A DNA stretch of 64,000 bases from Stercorarius parasiticus. Lineage: Eukaryota > Chordata > Aves > Charadriiformes > Stercorariidae. The notes beneath the pieces were generated by a model. The model made no database searches. It was not told the origin of the DNA and saw only the letters and a list, made by a program, of their open reading frames with translations. This document shows positions 53,467 through 62,472 of this stretch, in pieces. Position numbers and translations under genes: made by a program. The stretch lies in the NCBI GenBank assembly GCA_013396915.1, contig VWZL01003476.1:62001-126000 (forward strand). Direction: 5' to 3'. The stretch's first letter is position 1, and every line of letters starts with the position of its first letter.

Positions 53467-54654
53467 AAAAAATTCTCTGTTACAACACTCTTGTCATCAT
53501 TTCCACATCTCTTCACTCCCCTCACACGCTCCATGCATGACGATTCAGTCCCATCTCGCTACGCAATCCTTGCTCTGCTCCAGGCGCTCGCCGTGTTCCC
53601 CCCTCCGCCCCGCGCACGTGGGGAAAGAATTGAGTGTGCACGAGAAACGCCAACATCACAACTACCTTCTGTACTCGGGAAGCTGGAATGGTTTCAGGCC
53701 AGCTGGATGACGTTAAGTCAGTCAACAGGCAGCAGAGAATGAAGCTGGGCTCAGACATGCTTCTACCAACTCTGGAGGCTACAAGAGTTTTACCTCTGGC
53801 AATAGCAAACAGTGTTTTTGGCAGGGGTGGCATTAAAAAAAAAAAAAGCTTGCGGCTTAGTCACCTTGGCTGAATCAGTGCAGAGTTTGTGATTGTGAGT
53901 GCAGGAGTGGTGAAGGGGTTGTGTTTAAGCCCAACTGGCCTTCACACATAACAAAGCTTCCTACCAGATGCTAACAACAACAGCAGCAGCATGTATCTCT
54001 CTCTGGAGTACCCAGTAATATGCCAGGACATACCAAGGCTTCACAAAGTGTGCAAAATGCATTTGGTCAATATAAACATTTGATTAAAAAAAATAATAAA
54101 TGATCAAACAAGAAACAGAATAAAATACTGGTTTTGCAACCTCGTCTGTACAAACAGTCAGGAACTTACATATTTAAAAAGAGTTTGAACCCAAAGCTCG
54201 AGTAAGATCTACCTTTTTTTTTTTTTTAAATCAAAAAAAAAGTAAACTTGGGTTTTAAAACAGTCTTGGCCCAACACCTTTTGTTCAAGGTTTCCAAGTG
54301 CATAAATCTCCTCACTTTCCACAGCAAGCTAACCCCTGGTAGCTCTTCACATGTGTGCGTGCTCTGACAGTCCCAATGCACCCAGGAAAGCGGTTATTGC
54401 CGGTAACAGCTGCGTTCAAAACGCTGTAACATCGCCCGTATTAAATAACCCCCTGTAAAAAGACTACCTCTTCAAACCACTTTGATCAGGATACTAATGA
54501 ACGGCATTAGCCTTCTTAAAGCAGCGATCAGGCACCTCTGCCCAGAGAAGCTAGTCCTTTCAGAGCTGCCTGTCAAGACAGATATTTTCCTAAGAGTTGA
54601 AATGCTCAAGAGAAGCGATTCGATGCTCGAGTTCCCGACCAGGCGGCATCCCCT

Positions 54655-54962
54655 TCATGTGGACTCCAGAGTGTTCAGCTGAAACAGGTTGTGGTTGGTG
54701 GGGGTGGTGAAGTAGAGCTGTTCGCTGGGCGAGCGGTTGTCGCAAGGGCTGTTGAGTCCCAGAGTCCTCTCAAAGTCCAGGAGCTGGCCCATGAAGTTAA
54801 AGTTTGGGGAAATGTTGGATTTTTTCCTTTTCACAAAGTCATAGGCATCGTTCAGGGACAAGTTGAGTTTTTGCATCAAGTAGGCGACAGTGACTGTTAC
54901 GGACCGGCTGATGCCAGCGAGGCAGTGAACAAGGATCCCACACTTCTTGGAACGGGCCTCAT
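54655..54962 (-). CDS. DUSP7: DUSP7 coding exon 3 (terminal)
   Basis: A 308-nt exon that completes Asp281 and runs to the TGA at 54655-54657. The acceptor is TGTTTCAG|ATGAGG. It encodes the catalytic P-loop [10 protein letters not shown] (Cys294, Arg300), then [37 protein letters not shown] and the C-terminus ending NTLEST. All expected catalytic residues are present, so the phosphatase should be active. Confidence 0.98.
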
Positions 54963-57900
54963 CTGAAACAAGACAAGGGGAAGGGGGAGTCTATTATTCT
55001 GCACCAAAAACGCATGGCTTTGGAGCAGGGCCAGGTGGCAGCTGCAAGCTCCCAGGACCAGGACGACTGCCAGAACTGGATACCCCGCTCCTAGGGACAC
55101 CATGTCCTGTCCCTTTGACACCCTCATCTCTCCCCAAAGGGCTCCTGAGATATTCCCACTGCACAGCGAAGCTGCACATCCCCGTTTCGCACAGCAAGGC
55201 CAAGCATCTCACATGCTTGAGAAGTATTAATCAAGCCTGGCAACACATCCCTTGCCAAGGGAGCATTGGTACCCCTCTATTCAAACCAAGAAATGGAGTA
55301 ACCTACAAAATGCAGGTGGAGCTGGAAACAACAGCTCCAGGGAGATGCTGGTGGTTGGGCACAGCACACCCACCTCAACACCAACTAACTGGGGAAGGCT
55401 GCGCACTTGATGTGAGCCTACAGCAACACACAAGCTACTCTATTCTACTGTCCTTGCCCTCCTTCCACTAAAAAGTTATCTGAACATAGTTGGAGCCAAT
55501 TGAAGCTGAGTCTGAAGTGCAGGAACTCCCCTTATTGTGAAACTGTTCTTCAGGATCGACAGAAACGCACTTCACTACAAACAAACGCTTGTGTTGGAGG
55601 AGACTCTCAGGATGAATGGTAGCGGGGAGCAGGAATGCAGGCTGGACCAAAAAAATGGCGAGAGAACAGTGACGAAGTTTCCCCTCCCTTGCCACCGATT
55701 GAAAAGCACACACACACTCATTGTCTCTCGCACAGCCGGAACAGCGTGATCCCTTTATGAATTGACATCTTAGTGCTGAAAGAGGGACACGCCGCTGAGA
55801 GTGCTGAATGCACGCAAGTACCCAGCGCCGCTTACTTCTGGGCAGCCCTATTTGAAGTCAGTCATTTGACTGAGAGCTTGGAGGGGAGGGAGAAGGTGGC
55901 AGGAGAAAGAGGATCCCCGGGCAAAGCCGGAGGTAAGGGACACTGGCACCACGAGAGCAGAGAAGGGCAAAGCAGACGCAGGCAAAACAAAATCCAGACC
56001 CAAGCCACAACAGGTTTTCTGCCCCAGCTTGCAAAACCCAGCAAGAATTTCCAGTACAGTAGGCAATCGCCCCCCAGCGTACCCAGCCCTCCCCCAGTCT
56101 CTCTCCATTCAACATTTTTCTGAGACATTTTTGCCTTTCATCTGACCTGCGCTGCATTTCTTGGTGTTTGGTTTTAGAGTGAGGTAATCCTCCATTTCCT
56201 GTCATTAACTGGAAAGCACAAGTGCAGTGTTCAGAGACATCATCTGAGCAGACGGATCCCAAATGCCACACGCCAGCAGGAACCCTGTACCTCACCCCCA
56301 ACATTTAATACTACGCTTCATGTGGGAAGTGTAGATGGGACATTAGACGGGTCCCTGCTGCCACACTGCAGCAGCCGCTGCTGACCACAGTGGTGTTACT
56401 AGATGACAGAAGCTGGGGGCAAAGGAGAGTGCGTGGGAACCAGGGTTTCTAACAGCTGAAGAGCAGAGGAGGATCTACCACCACTCTGCCCCATTTCAGG
56501 CCTTACAGCACAGCAAGCAAGCACATGCAGCAGGGTCCAAAATGGGGAGGCAACACAGCAGCATCAAAATGGGCTGCAGAGATTTCAGTCTGAAGGTAAA
56601 GGTCCCCCTCGCCTTTCCCTACACCAGTGTTTTTAAACCAGATGTGAAGCCATAAGGCTTTTAATAGTTAATGGTGGTAATGACTACCTGTGCCATTCAC
56701 CTCCCATAAATCAGAACGGATCAGGCTAACGACCATCACCAGCAGACAGCACCAGTCACGCTGCAAGTATACATCCCTATTCAGTCCAACAGACACTTTT
56801 CACAGAATAAGAAGCAATTTTCAAAGTCTATGCCTGCCTAGGAGAAGAGATCTACCCCCCACACTCCTCCCCATGACCAGCCAAAGCTGCCTCAGGGGCC
56901 ATCTACACAGCAGTTTTTCCAGCTGAGCTCTGCACTGCAATTATAATCACTAACTCATGGTGTTGACACTTACCTTGGGAGAAGTATCCATACAAGGAGT
57001 TAGTTAGTTATGCTAGGGCGACTTACAGCAGGATCACAACTAGACTAGCAAATCCCCTTGGGAAAAGAAAACATCCCCCCCCCAACCCCAGATCTCAACC
57101 ACACCTGGGGCTAAGGAATTGCTGACACCAGTCACGTTAATGCAGCTCCCATCAACACTCATTTCTCCGAGCAAAGCAGGCAAAGGAGCTCCCCACAACC
57201 TCGGTTCAGTCATCTCACACAAGCGCAAATCCCCATACAAGGGCAAGAGACAGCCGGGTCCAGCAGGGCCAGTCCTACCACTTGCAGGTAATCCAGCTGA
57301 GGTGCTGTAAGAGGGATGAATTTTCAAGGAGAGACCTCCCTGAACCCAGCCAGGGTGACACGCACCAGAAGTGCCACCTCAGCTCAGCTGATAAGCTAGC
57401 ACCGATGCTGTGCCCCAGAGAGGTGAGGCCAGGGATGAACGACAGCCCTGGGAAGCAGCTCGCCACATTCCCAAGCAGTGAGTATGAAAAGAGATGTTCT
57501 GCCAAGTACCTACCAATGAAAGCAATGGCCTCGGGAAAGAACTGCGAGAGGTTCTGGCTCCAGTGATCTGAGATGGGGATCTGCTTGTACTTGAACTCTC
57601 CGTCGTGCTCAAACATGTTTGGCAGGTTGGGAGTCACATTCAGGATGTATTTAATGCCGTATTTGCCCAGGACGTCCAAATTGGTCGAATCTTTGGCACA
57701 GCCCAGGTACAGGTAAGGTAGGATCTGGACTGGAAAGGCAGGCTGATTGTTAGGGATGGGGCTCCCGTCTGACTCCGTGGCACTGCTGGGTTCCCTGTCG
57801 GATTCGCCATCTGAGCAGTCAGAGCTTATCCGCAGCCCTCCCAGGCCAAGGACTGATGCTGGGGGAGAGTTGCTGGGCGAGGAGCTGTCAAGGTTCGTCT

Positions 57901-60668
57901 CGCAGTGCTCCGAATATTCGGTCTGAAACTTGTTAAAGCCACCTGGGAAAGGAGGGAGGGAAGGGGAGAGGCAGAGAGAAAAGATGTTTTATTCTGCAGA
58001 ACAGGAAATTCTTCTACCTAGATACAGGCACACATTACTTAGCAAGTCTTTGCCAGCAAAAAGTTGGTATAACTTCAACTTCACCCCAAGAAAGGCATCT
58101 CCCTGCTCCCTCATCTTCCCTGGGCCAACAGGTCCCAAAAAACCAAATAGTGTTTCTTACAAAGTTCTATATTGCTTGAGATAAATAGGGGCCAAATCTC
58201 AATTACAAAAGAAACAAACACCCAAAAATAAAATCAATGTCAAGAGACAATCTCATCTCATTTAGCTTCTCTGAAATACGTGTCTGGGGCAGTTTAGGCA
58301 AGAGCTATTATGCCACCTAGACAGAAAAGCACAAAAGCATCTGTGTCTGAGAAGATAAAGCAAGAACAACCACATACCCAGCCCCAGCACTAAACCCCAA
58401 TGAAATAATTCACCTTCAAGCAGGAAAAAAAGGCCGTAAGTTCTGCCAAAGAGCAATCCTCACACCTATTTTATCACTACAAACATTTTGCGACAGGTCA
58501 GTGTCACAGGTTTGTTCTTCACCTAAACCTCAGCAGGCTTCAGGAGGGAAGGGACCCCTCATGTCCGCTCCGAAGTCCTTTTCTCCAGCTCAACAGTTTG
58601 GGAAGGAAGGCAGAGGCAGGGAAGCAAAAAAAAAAAACCCCACTGATCTCCCTCCTTTCCAGGCAATATTAAACCGGAGCTCAGCCATCGGTATCTGACA
58701 CTGACAAATGGTTTAATTAGAAAGACCTCCTGGAAACTTTGTTAGTGGGTTCGGTGGTTGTGGCAGGGTCACTGAGCAGGACAGACAGCTCCTGCCACAT
58801 CCATTCATGAAAAAAAGGCTCGTCCTCNGAGAAAGGGGCTCAGCTCCTCCCCTGCCCATCGGGGAGAGCTTAGGAGTAACTTCCAAGCTGCTCCTTCCAG
58901 CTAGTGGTGAGGAGGATGGGGAGAGGAACGGGAAGACAAAGCGAAGGAGCAACGGAGCCCATCGGGAAAACCCAAACCGGGATGGGATGGGGGACTCGCC
59001 CACCGGCACGGGCGGGGAGTGGAGATACGAGAGGGGAGAAGTGGGATCAGCCTTGTGCTTGTCCCCCCCAACCGTGTCACCTTCGAAGGAGGCTTGTGCG
59101 GGCAGCACAGCCCTGACGGCTGGTCCCCAAATACCCGCCTGTCCCCCTGCCACCCCAAACCCTTACCAGGGGCTCCCCCGGCTACCCGAAAAGGGTCTAT
59201 CAAGATACAGCAGTGTTTTTTAAAGGGCTACAAGTGGCAACTTTCTTCACCACTCTCCCCCCCACGCCCCCTGCACCGCTCCTCCGCTCTCCTGTTATTT
59301 CTGCCTCAAACCCGCCACCCAGCGACCGGACTGGGAGCACTGGGAGGATGGGAAGGGTCCCAGCAGCCCAGCTGTGGCCTCTGCTCAGCCCGCTGCAGAG
59401 GCCTGCTGGGATCTTTCAAAACGGCCAAAAAACCCACGAAAAAAACACCAAACGCCCCCAAATCCCCCCAGCCCTCACGGAAGGGCATGTGCGGGGCTCG
59501 GCTCCCCCACACCAGTCTCCCCGCTCCTCCATCGCCCGGCCCCGGGGGACCAGGCGGGCTACCCGCTTCCCAGCCCCGCCGGCATTTCCAGGGAAAGGGG
59601 GAGAAAAACCCAAGCGCTCGCTTTTCCGAGATGAAGGGAGGGGGGGGGAGGGACACGGACAAAAACAGAGGTGGGTGGGCTCTCCTGCTCCCCGCAAAAT
59701 CTGGCCATCCCTTCCGGAGCGGAGCCTGGCGCCGGGGCGGGGAGCCCTCGAAAGGCCCCCTCCGGGTAGCGGAGGCGAGGGGCGCCCCCGGGGTGCCCCG
59801 CCGGGGTCGGCTTGGGACAGGGCAACGCTAGAGAGCGCCCCCCCGGTGGCAGGGTTGGGGGGCTCCCTTCTGCCGCTGCCGGAGGCGGCGACGCAGGAAG
59901 AAGCGGGGCGCTCCCGGCGTGCCCGGCCGGGGTCGCCTTGGGACAGGGCAGCTCTAGAGAGCACCCCCCCGGTGGCAGGACTGGGGGGCTCCCTTCTGCC
60001 GCTGCCGGAGGCGGCGACGCAGGAAGAAGCGGGGCGCTCCCGACCGCTTCCAACCTGCGACCATTTTGTGCGAGGGATTAAAACAGGATGCAGAGGAGGA
60101 AAAAAAAAATATTAAAAGAAAATAATAAATTAGGCAGAGGGAGGTGGGGGGAAGGAAGCAAGACAACCCAGCCACCTCCGGCCGGGGATGCAGGGGCCAA
60201 CCAGGGGCTGCGGCGTGGGGGCGGGTATGGACGGACAAGGGCTGGGGGCACCTCACCTTTCAGGTAATAGGCTTTGCAGCCGTCATCGCGCAGCTTCTGG
60301 AGCAGGAGCCCCAGGACGGAGGTGGCGGCGCCGCCGTCCTGCCAGTCGGCGGTGGCCTCGTCGTAGAGCAGCACGGTGTCGGCCTTGCAACGCTTGACGA
60401 AGCGCTCCTTGTCCTCGTGGTTGGGGATGATGGAGCGGATGGGCAGGTTGCCCTTCTTGAGGCGGCGGAGCATGAGCCCGGGGATGGCCAGGTTGATGGC
60501 CGTCTCGATGTGCGAGCTCTCGAACAGCTCGTGGGGGCGGCAGTCGAGCAGCAGCAGCGAGCGGCCACCGCCCGACTCCAGCTCCTCCTGCAGCCACTCC
60601 GCGCTCTTGCACGGCATCGCCGCAGCCATGGGCGCCCGCGGGGAGCTCCCCCAGACCTGCGTTTTCAT
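54655..60668 (-). CDS. DUSP7: DUSP7, dual-specificity MAP-kinase phosphatase (join of three exons)
   Basis: The joined coding sequence is complement(54655..54962, 57514..57942, 60257..60668), 1149 nt and 382 residues plus stop. The family removes phosphate from both Thr and Tyr of the activation loop of ERK1/2 in the cytoplasm. Seen in the sequence: an N-terminal rhodanese-like (CH2) domain at about residues 22-138 with the ERK-docking KIM ([15 protein letters not shown], Arg68-Arg69), an acidic and Ser-rich linker (about 152-200), and a C-terminal phosphatase domain. The general acid is Asp263 (ISDHWSQ) and the active-site loop is HCLAGISRS, with Cys294 and Arg300. Paralogue choice rests on [25 protein letters not shown] and the C-terminal NTLEST, which fit DUSP7 rather than DUSP6 or DUSP9. 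Human DUSP7, as I recall it, is about 419 residues. The difference lies in a Gly/Ala-rich insert after the start that is absent here. Confidence 0.97.
54963..57513 (-). other. DUSP7: DUSP7 intron 2
   Basis: A 2551-bp intron with GT/AG ends. Open frames within it (up to 174 codons) have no recognisable domain. A C9 tract on the plus strand (about 57076-57084) gives a G-rich run in the transcript. No other gene or transposon was recognised. Confidence 0.9.
57514..57942 (-). CDS. DUSP7: DUSP7 coding exon 2
   Basis: A 429-nt exon encoding the rest of Gly138 through the first base of Asp281. The acceptor is TTTCCCAG|GTGG and the donor is ATTG|GTAGGT, both phase 1. It carries [19 protein letters not shown], the acidic and Ser-rich linker (SDCSDGESD), and the first half of the phosphatase domain: [33 protein letters not shown] and [19 protein letters not shown]. 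The last of these holds the general acid Asp263. The linker is a likely phosphorylation and degradation-control region by analogy with DUSP6. That is inference. Confidence 0.97.
57943..60256 (-). other. DUSP7: DUSP7 intron 1
   Basis: A 2314-bp intron with GT/AG ends, including a single N at 58828 that marks an assembly join. Its 5' half (in the gene's direction, about 58.9-60.25 kb) lies in the CpG island and contains a 126-bp tandem repeat and a G-rich, quadruplex-capable stretch at 59637-59653. Long open frames on both strands here are a by-product of high GC. Confidence 0.9.
59780..60042. repeat. 126-bp tandem repeat, two copies, in DUSP7 intron 1
   Basis: Two head-to-tail copies with period 126 bp: CTTGGGACAGGGCA starts at 59811 and at 59937. 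The start of a third copy (GCGGGGCGCTCCCG) is cut off at about 60042. I count about five mismatches in the first 105 aligned bases, then near identity. The period is divisible by three, so repeated peptides appear in open frames on both strands. The intronic position argues against coding. Confidence 0.93.
60257..60668 (-). CDS. DUSP7: DUSP7 coding exon 1
   Basis: Exon 1 encodes residues 1-137 and the first base of Gly138: the start, the CH2/rhodanese domain and the KIM. The donor reads AAAG|GTGAGG on the minus strand. The start was chosen because [14 protein letters not shown] aligns with the mammalian DUSP7 N-terminus. Its context is weak (C at -3, A at +4). An in-frame ATG at codon 18 has G at -3 and begins MPCKSAEW. 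The 385 bp from 60294 to 60678 recur at 60917-61301. This copy runs into intron 1 and has the donor, so it is the genuine exon. Confidence 0.95.
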
Positions 60669-60679
60669 GGGGCTCGGCN

Positions 60680-60915
60680 GATCGGGATCGAAGCGGCCCC
60701 CCCGCACACGCACCGGGGCGCTGCGGCCCCGCGCCCCGGGCCCCGCCCGCCGCCGCCGCGTCACCGCCTCCCGCCACGCCCCCAGCGCCAATGAGGCGCG
60801 GCGGGGGGAAGCGGGCTCTCCCAAATATGGGCAGGAGGCGGGGCCGACGGCGGGGGGCAGAGCGCGGGAAGGCGCGCGCGAGGCGGGGCGTGGCGGGAGC
60901 GGGGGGACCCGCGGA
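60680..60915. promoter_or_regulatory. DUSP7: Promoter-like fragment with CArG and CCAAT boxes
   Basis: A 236-bp GC-rich contig piece bounded by single Ns at 60679 and 60916. It contains a perfect CArG box CCAAATATGG (60821-60830), a CCAAT box (60788-60792), a GGGGAAGCGG Ets-like site just before the CArG box, and several GC boxes (GAGGCGGGGC, GGGGCGTGGC). Serum-response factor binds CC(A/T)6GG. The fragment is probably DUSP7 promoter, but its order and orientation are unsure because of the flanking joins. Confidence 0.6.
60821..60830. promoter_or_regulatory. CArG box (SRF site)
   Basis: CCAAATATGG is an exact match to the SRF consensus CC(A/T)6GG. It is an isolated AT-only core in otherwise GC-rich DNA, which makes chance less likely. 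SRF with ternary complex factors drives ERK-responsive immediate-early genes, so a site here would suit an ERK phosphatase gene. Confidence 0.6.
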
Positions 60916-60916
60916 N

Positions 60917-61301
60917 CTTCTGGAGCAGGAGCCCCAGGACGGAGGTGGCGGCGCCGCCGTCCTGCCAGTCGGCGGTGGCCTCGTCGTAGAGCAGCACGGT
61001 GTCGGCCTTGCAACGCTTGACGAAGCGCTCCTTGTCCTCGTGGTTGGGGATGATGGAGCGGATGGGCAGGTTGCCCTTCTTGAGGCGGCGGAGCATGAGC
61101 CCGGGGATGGCCAGGTTGATGGCCGTCTCGATGTGCGAGCTCTCGAACAGCTCGTGGGGGCGGCAGTCGAGCAGCAGCAGCGAGCGGCCACCGCCCGACT
61201 CCAGCTCCTCCTGCAGCCACTCCGCGCTCTTGCACGGCATCGCCGCAGCCATGGGCGCCCGCGGGGAGCTCCCCCAGACCTGCGTTTTCATGGGGCTCGG
61301 C
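60917..61301 (-). other. DUSP7: Second copy of DUSP7 exon 1 (probable assembly duplicate)
   Basis: These 385 bp are identical by eye to 60294-60678, offset by 623 bp. The copy includes the start codon (61289-61291 on the plus strand) and most of exon 1. It stops 37 nt short of the exon end and has no splice donor. It begins right after a single N, and its far side continues into the true 5' flank (61302-61569). The simplest reading is one genomic exon placed twice because two contigs overlap. Confidence 0.85.
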
Positions 61302-61569
61302 AGCGGCGGCCGCCAGCGCCCGGCCCACCGGCCACCCACGCGGCGGCCGGACGCGGCCCCGCTCCCTTCCCCGCGGCCGGGGTAGACTTGCGCTCTGCCG
61401 GACGGCGGCTCCGCTCCCGCACAGCCGTGGGTGCGCGCTGCCTTGCGGCCCAGAGCGCGGCGGCCCCCACTCTGCCTTACGCGGTGCGCCCCATCCCGGC
61501 GGCCTCAATTAAAGCGGGGCTTCGCCGGCGGCTCGGCGTGTCATGCCTCGGGAGGCGGGGCGGGCGGCG
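61302..61569 (-). promoter_or_regulatory. DUSP7: DUSP7 5'UTR and proximal promoter
   Basis: This sequence directly abuts the upstream side of the start codon in the second exon-1 copy, so it is the real 5' flank. It is very GC-rich with GC boxes (GGAGGCGGGGCGGGCGG at its far end). The only AT-rich island is CAATTAAAG near 61506-61514. No TATA box is clear. It runs into the N gap. Confidence 0.65.
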
Positions 61570-61747
61570 NNNNNNNNNNNNNNNNNNNNNNNNNNNNNNN
61601 NNNNNNNNNNNNNNNNNNNNNNNNNNNNNNNNNNNNNNNNNNNNNNNNNNNNNNNNNNNNNNNNNNNNNNNNNNNNNNNNNNNNNNNNNNNNNNNNNNNN
61701 NNNNNNNNNNNNNNNNNNNNNNNNNNNNNNNNNNNNNNNNNNNNNNN
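61570..61747. other. Assembly gap (178 N)
   Basis: An unsequenced gap inside the CpG island immediately upstream of DUSP7. Open frames drawn across it are meaningless. Confidence 1.
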
Positions 61748-62309
61748 CCCTCCTGCCCTCCAGCCCCCCGGTTTGGTTTTCAGCCAAAAGCTTAAGAAAA
61801 AGTGGCGGGAGTTGAAGCGAGAGGGCCCACGGGGGGCAGGGGCCTGCGTGGGTTTTGAGCGGGTCGCAGGCAGCCCTGCCTCAGTCTTTGGTCTTCGACG
61901 GCAGCGCGCAGTTCCAAAATAACATTGATTTGAGACTCATTAAGCCTCCAGATTCTCTTTTGAGCCTCAAAAATAGATGATTTCATCTGTGCATCCTCAC
62001 TTATTTTTAGAGTATCTTCCCTATTGGTATCCACTACTATAAATACAAACCTTTTGTGCTGAAATACTGAAATTTCAAGATAGGAATGTAACTGGAGGCA
62101 TCCTTCTGGTTTCCTTCCATCTCTTATGTGCCTTTTCATGTGAATCAGTCCTCTGGTACCAGAAGTTTTCCATGCCTCACATAAACTGTTTCTGCTACAA
62201 AATAGATTTGATCTTTCTCTTTTTAACGAGCAGGATGACATTAAAAACATGGTTTTGCATGAGCTGCTTCTGTTGCAGTCTATTTTCACCATGCAGGCAG
62301 TCAGACATT
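61748..62309. other. Upstream flank of DUSP7, no gene recognised
   Basis: The GC-rich edge of the CpG island fades out by about 61920 and is followed by ordinary AT-richer sequence. I recognise no exon, RNA gene or repeat before the CR1 remnant at 62310. Confidence 0.55.
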
Positions 62310-62472
62310 GATGGCTTGCTCAGAGGGGTTGTGCAATTTCCATCCTTCTTGGTTTTCGAGATCCGACTCAGTGCAGCCCCAGGTAACCTGGGCTGACCCC
62401 GGAGCTGACCCAGCTTTGAGCAAGAGGTTTGACTAGAGCCCTTCTGTGGTCCCTTCTCACCTGGGTTATCCT
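62310..62472 (+). mobile_element. Old, diverged CR1 LINE 3' remnant
   Basis: The block aligns by eye with a CR1 3' end: GAGGGGTTGTGCAATTTCCATCCTT, a degenerate ATCCGACTCAGTGCAGCCC segment, GCTGACCCAGCTTTGAGCAA, then TTTGACTAGAGCCCTTCTGTGGTCCCTTCTCACCT. Many substitutions and an internal insertion show great age. The terminal ATTCTATG-type tail is not clear. Boundaries are approximate. Confidence 0.75.

Larger units (their letters stand above)
52560..54654 (-). other. DUSP7: DUSP7 3' untranslated region (inferred)
   Basis: This is the sequence downstream of the DUSP7 stop codon on the minus strand, about 2.1 kb. It is much richer in A and T than the coding exons, with long T and A runs (52706-52724, 53135-53155, 54214-54241), a TA microsatellite and several ATTTA words on the minus strand (for example near 54440, 54227, 54095 and 52820). 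ATTTA-bearing 3'UTRs are common in rapidly turned-over DUSP mRNAs. The distal end is set by the AATAAA at 52576-52581. Another AATAAA lies near 53075 and one at 52256-52261, so shorter or longer forms are possible. Confidence 0.6.
58830..61920. promoter_or_regulatory. DUSP7: CpG island of DUSP7 (promoter, exon 1, intron 1)
   Basis: CpG-dense, GC-rich sequence spans the 5' part of intron 1, exon 1 and the upstream region, interrupted by the N gap. GC boxes of the GGGGCGGGGC and GGGGCGTGGC type occur on both strands. Boundaries are visual estimates. CpG-island promoters of this kind usually lack a TATA box, and none is evident. The transcription start cannot be fixed. Confidence 0.85.

Noticed and set aside
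59019..60115. Plus-strand open frames of 270 and 300 codons in the CpG island
   Set aside because: They are antisense to DUSP7 intron 1. Stop codons are rare in such GC-rich DNA. The composition is Pro/Arg/Gly-rich, the repeated peptide comes from the 126-bp tandem repeat, and no domain is recognisable.
60078..61508. 476-codon minus-strand open frame
   Set aside because: It is a read-through of both copies of DUSP7 exon 1, the joining Ns and the start of intron 1. The genuine coding part is 60257-60668 only.
60791..61922. Plus-strand open frames running through the N gap
   Set aside because: They depend on translating Ns and on the antisense of DUSP7 exon 1.
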